A DNA stretch of 64,000 nt from Paenibacillus sp. MMS18-CY102 (GTDB lineage: Bacteria; Bacillota; Bacilli; Paenibacillales; Paenibacillaceae). The notes below the pieces were generated by a model. It made no database searches. It saw only the letters and a list, made by a program, of their open reading frames with translations, and had not been told where the DNA came from. Below are positions 62,350 to 64,000 of this stretch, one piece after another (position 1 is the stretch's first letter; every line of letters starts with the position of its first letter). Location of the stretch: positions 62,001 to 126,000 of the forward strand of contig NZ_WSTC01000010.1 of assembly GCF_009789195.1 (NCBI RefSeq). Direction: 5' to 3'. Both the position numbers and the translations under genes were made by a program.

Positions 62350-64000
62350 CTATGCCCGTACTGCTAACGCTGGCTCGCATAACGACTGCAGCCGTTCCAG
62401 CAATAAAGCCGCGGTCTCTTCCAGCAGCTTCAGGCCGATAACGTCGACGTTGCGATTGCGCCAATGCTCTAGCTCAGTTCCTTTCACCCATTGATTGAAC
62501 GCCCCTAATGCCGGTCCGCAAAAGATTTGGTAATCGATCTGATGCTCTTTCTCGCCTCTTACTGCAAAGCTTAAAGCCTGCTCCAAATACCATTTGAAAA
62601 CAAGCGCCATTTGCTGCTTCCCATTGCCACTGGCTTTGGCGATCTCGTCCGCGCTGCCGTTTAATCGAATATCCTCTAGTATGCGAGTAAAGCTGCGTTT
62701 GAAATATTTCTCCTGAATGAGTACGCTATTCTTCTCCCCAATCTCATCAAGGGATTGGAACACACGGTAAAAGTCGTACAATTTATTCGCCCTTGCCGGG
62801 AAAAACACGCCACGCTTAAGCACTTGCACCTTAGCGCCCATCTCAAACATAGCGGAAGAAGGCACATACTCCGTATCTTGAATGTTCATCTGCTGCAACA
62901 AATCTTTCGCTGAATCACTCGTGCGCGCCTCAACCGTACACTGATTAATCGAGCCTGTAACGATGAAATCCGCTCCCATCAAAAATGCCGCAGCAGCAGA
63001 CTCCGGCGTGCCGATTCCACCTGCTGCGCCTATACGAATGTGACCGCCCTTGCTTCCAAGCATCTCATTCCGCAGCCTTATGATCGTAGGGAGCAGCGAA
63101 GTTAACGAAGCGCCCTCTGTGTAACCGCCGGAGTCGCCTTCCACACATAGCTCGTCCGCCATTGGCAGCTCCTTCAGCAGTTCGGCTTGCTCCGCGGAAA
63201 TAACGTTCGTTATTAACAGCTTCTCGACGATGCGCGCCGGCGCAGGCTTTAGAAAAGCTTCGGCGACCTCGGGCCTAGACACTTTCCCGATAATCCGCCC
63301 ATTGCTTGCCACGCTTCCGTCGGCTTGCCGGCGAATCCCATTCGCCCTAAACATAACAAGAGCTGGCGTAATGCTCAAATATTCCGAAGCCATTAATACG
63401 CTAACGCCATGCTTGAGGTACATTTGGATGAATTTCTCCTCCGCTTCCGGAAGATGCGGGTTATAGACAATGTTTGCGCCGTACGGCTGTTCCAGCGTGA
63501 GCGCATTCTTGATGGCTGCCAGTTCTCTTTCGACCGCATTCGTTTCCAAACCATCCGCCCCAAGGAAGCCTAGCATGCCCGCTTTGGCTGCTTTCACCAC
63601 CATCTCTGATGAAGAGATTCCGCGATGCATTGGTCCAACTAAATAAGCATACTTTAATCGGTATTCCTTCCGGAATGCTTCATTGCCGAGGGTAGCCGGC
63701 GAAATGGCCGCATGCCCCGTAACCGCATGGGCAGCTGCCGCCTCAGTTTGCGCTCCAACAGCTGCATGATAGCTTTCAATAATCTGTGCATGCTCCACTG
63801 TTACTTGTTCCGATTTTACGGAAGCAGGCACATCTGTATTCCCATCTAACCTTTCGTTTGCCTGTACTTCTGCTTGCTGCTGTAATGCTTCAACTTCAAC
63901 CCGAACTTCAGCTTCCGTTTCATCTTCAAGCTCTTCATCTTCAACAATTAACGGTTCAGCTTGCAGCTTAATTTTTGTTACGAGCTTTTTCAACACATCA
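62350..64000 (-). CDS. PfaD-family trans-acting enoylreductase, 5' end beyond the window
   Basis: An FMN-dependent enoylreductase of the PfaD/2-nitropropane dioxygenase family, which reduces enoyl-ACP in trans in AT-less synthases. The visible frame is 548 residues from a GTG at 63996, but it stays open to the window edge, so the true start may lie outside. Conserved parts: YLVGPMHRGISSSEMVV near 118, DSGGYTEGAS, GAAGGIGTPESAAAAFLMG near 325, INQCTVEARTS near 345, and the C-terminal FCGPALGAFNQWVKGTEL near 495. The first ~110 residues are an acidic Glu/Gln/Ala linker with no fold, the kind that joins an AT to an ER in PksE/BaeE-type proteins, so this may be the C-terminal half of an AT-ER fusion. 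It is the only ER seen in the window and no synthase here has an integrated ER. It sits 40 nt upstream of the starter synthase. Confidence 0.88.
   Translation of the reverse strand, partial: DVLKKLVTKIKLQAEPLIVEDEELEDETEAEVRVEVEALQQQAEVQANERLDGNTDVPASVKSEQVTVEHAQIIESYHAAVGAQTEAAAAHAVTGHAAISPATLGNEAFRKEYRLKYAYLVGPMHRGISSSEMVVKAAKAGMLGFLGADGLETNAVERELAAIKNALTLEQPYGANIVYNPHLPEAEEKFIQMYLKHGVSVLMASEYLSITPALVMFRANGIRRQADGSVASNGRIIGKVSRPEVAEAFLKPAPARIVEKLLITNVISAEQAELLKELPMADELCVEGDSGGYTEGASLTSLLPTIIRLRNEMLGSKGGHIRIGAAGGIGTPESAAAAFLMGADFIVTGSINQCTVEARTSDSAKDLLQQMNIQDTEYVPSSAMFEMGAKVQVLKRGVFFPARANKLYDFYRVFQSLDEIGEKNSVLIQEKYFKRSFTRILEDIRLNGSADEIAKASGNGKQQMALVFKWYLEQALSFAVRGEKEHQIDYQIFCGPALGAFNQWVKGTELEHWRNRNVDVIGLKLLEETAALLLERLQSLCEPALAVRA

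Noticed and set aside
1-64000. tRNA, rRNA, CRISPR arrays or insertion sequences
   Set aside because: Nearly the whole window is coding for PKS proteins and the gaps are short. No direct-repeat arrays, transposase frames or tRNA-like folds were seen. Similar KS, KR and ACP segments recur, but these are domain homologies and not mobile repeats.

Overview
The window is one strand-coherent block of a very large trans-acyltransferase (trans-AT, AT-less) modular polyketide synthase locus. All nine genes lie on the minus strand, so transcription runs from position 64000 towards 1. Both ends are cut: the first-transcribed gene runs off the right edge and the last runs off the left edge. Strong AGGAGG-type ribosome sites, TTG/GTG starts, a GC content that looks mid-50s by eye (not computed) and an intrinsic terminator suggest a Paenibacillaceae-like Firmicute. 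That placement is inferred. No AT, thioesterase, NRPS or HMG-synthase cassette is visible.

Layout in transcription order: (1) a PfaD-family trans-enoylreductase behind a long linker, possibly the tail of an AT-ER protein (64000-62350). (2) A 3837-aa synthase that opens with an unusual starter block (MaoC-like hotdog, second hotdog, SDR, FkbH, ACP), followed by KS-DH-KR-ACP and KS-DH (62309-50796). (3) A 2850-aa synthase: KR-ACP, then KS-[Ser-less ACP]-DH-KR-cMT-ACP (50788-42236). (4) A 5749-aa synthase: KS-KR-ACP, KS-DH-KR-cMT-ACP, KS-[Ser-less ACP]-DH-KR-ACP, then a DUF2156/GNAT-like domain and a complete tryptophanase-like PLP lyase (42174-24925). (5) A 309-nt gap with a candidate promoter, a nested hairpin and an intrinsic terminator. 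(6) A BaeB/PksB-type metallo-beta-lactamase hydrolase (24615-23926). (7) A discrete KS0-ACP protein (23890-21578). (8) A 2809-aa synthase: KS-KR-ACP, KS-DH-KR-[Ser-less ACP] (21559-13130). (9) A 3862-aa synthase: cMT-ACP, KS-DH-KR-ACP, KS-KR-ACP, KS (13100-1512). (10) A partial synthase: DH-ACP-... (1496-1).

If the line is colinear, FkbH loads a glyceryl unit from glycolysis that the attached hotdog and SDR could turn into a lactyl starter. About a dozen modules then extend it, with three C-methylations. At the sixth extension module the ACP-DUF-PLP lyase tail is arranged like the ACP-DUF-SH segment of leinamycin synthase LnmJ, where a cysteine-lyase (SH) domain leaves a thiol on the chain. 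This predicts a sulfur-bearing polyketide whose sulfur goes in mid-line, not at the final module. That is the most striking feature of the window. The other unusual elements are three ACP-like domains without a phosphopantetheine serine, two of them inserted inside the post-KS linker fold, and the mid-operon attenuator-like leader.
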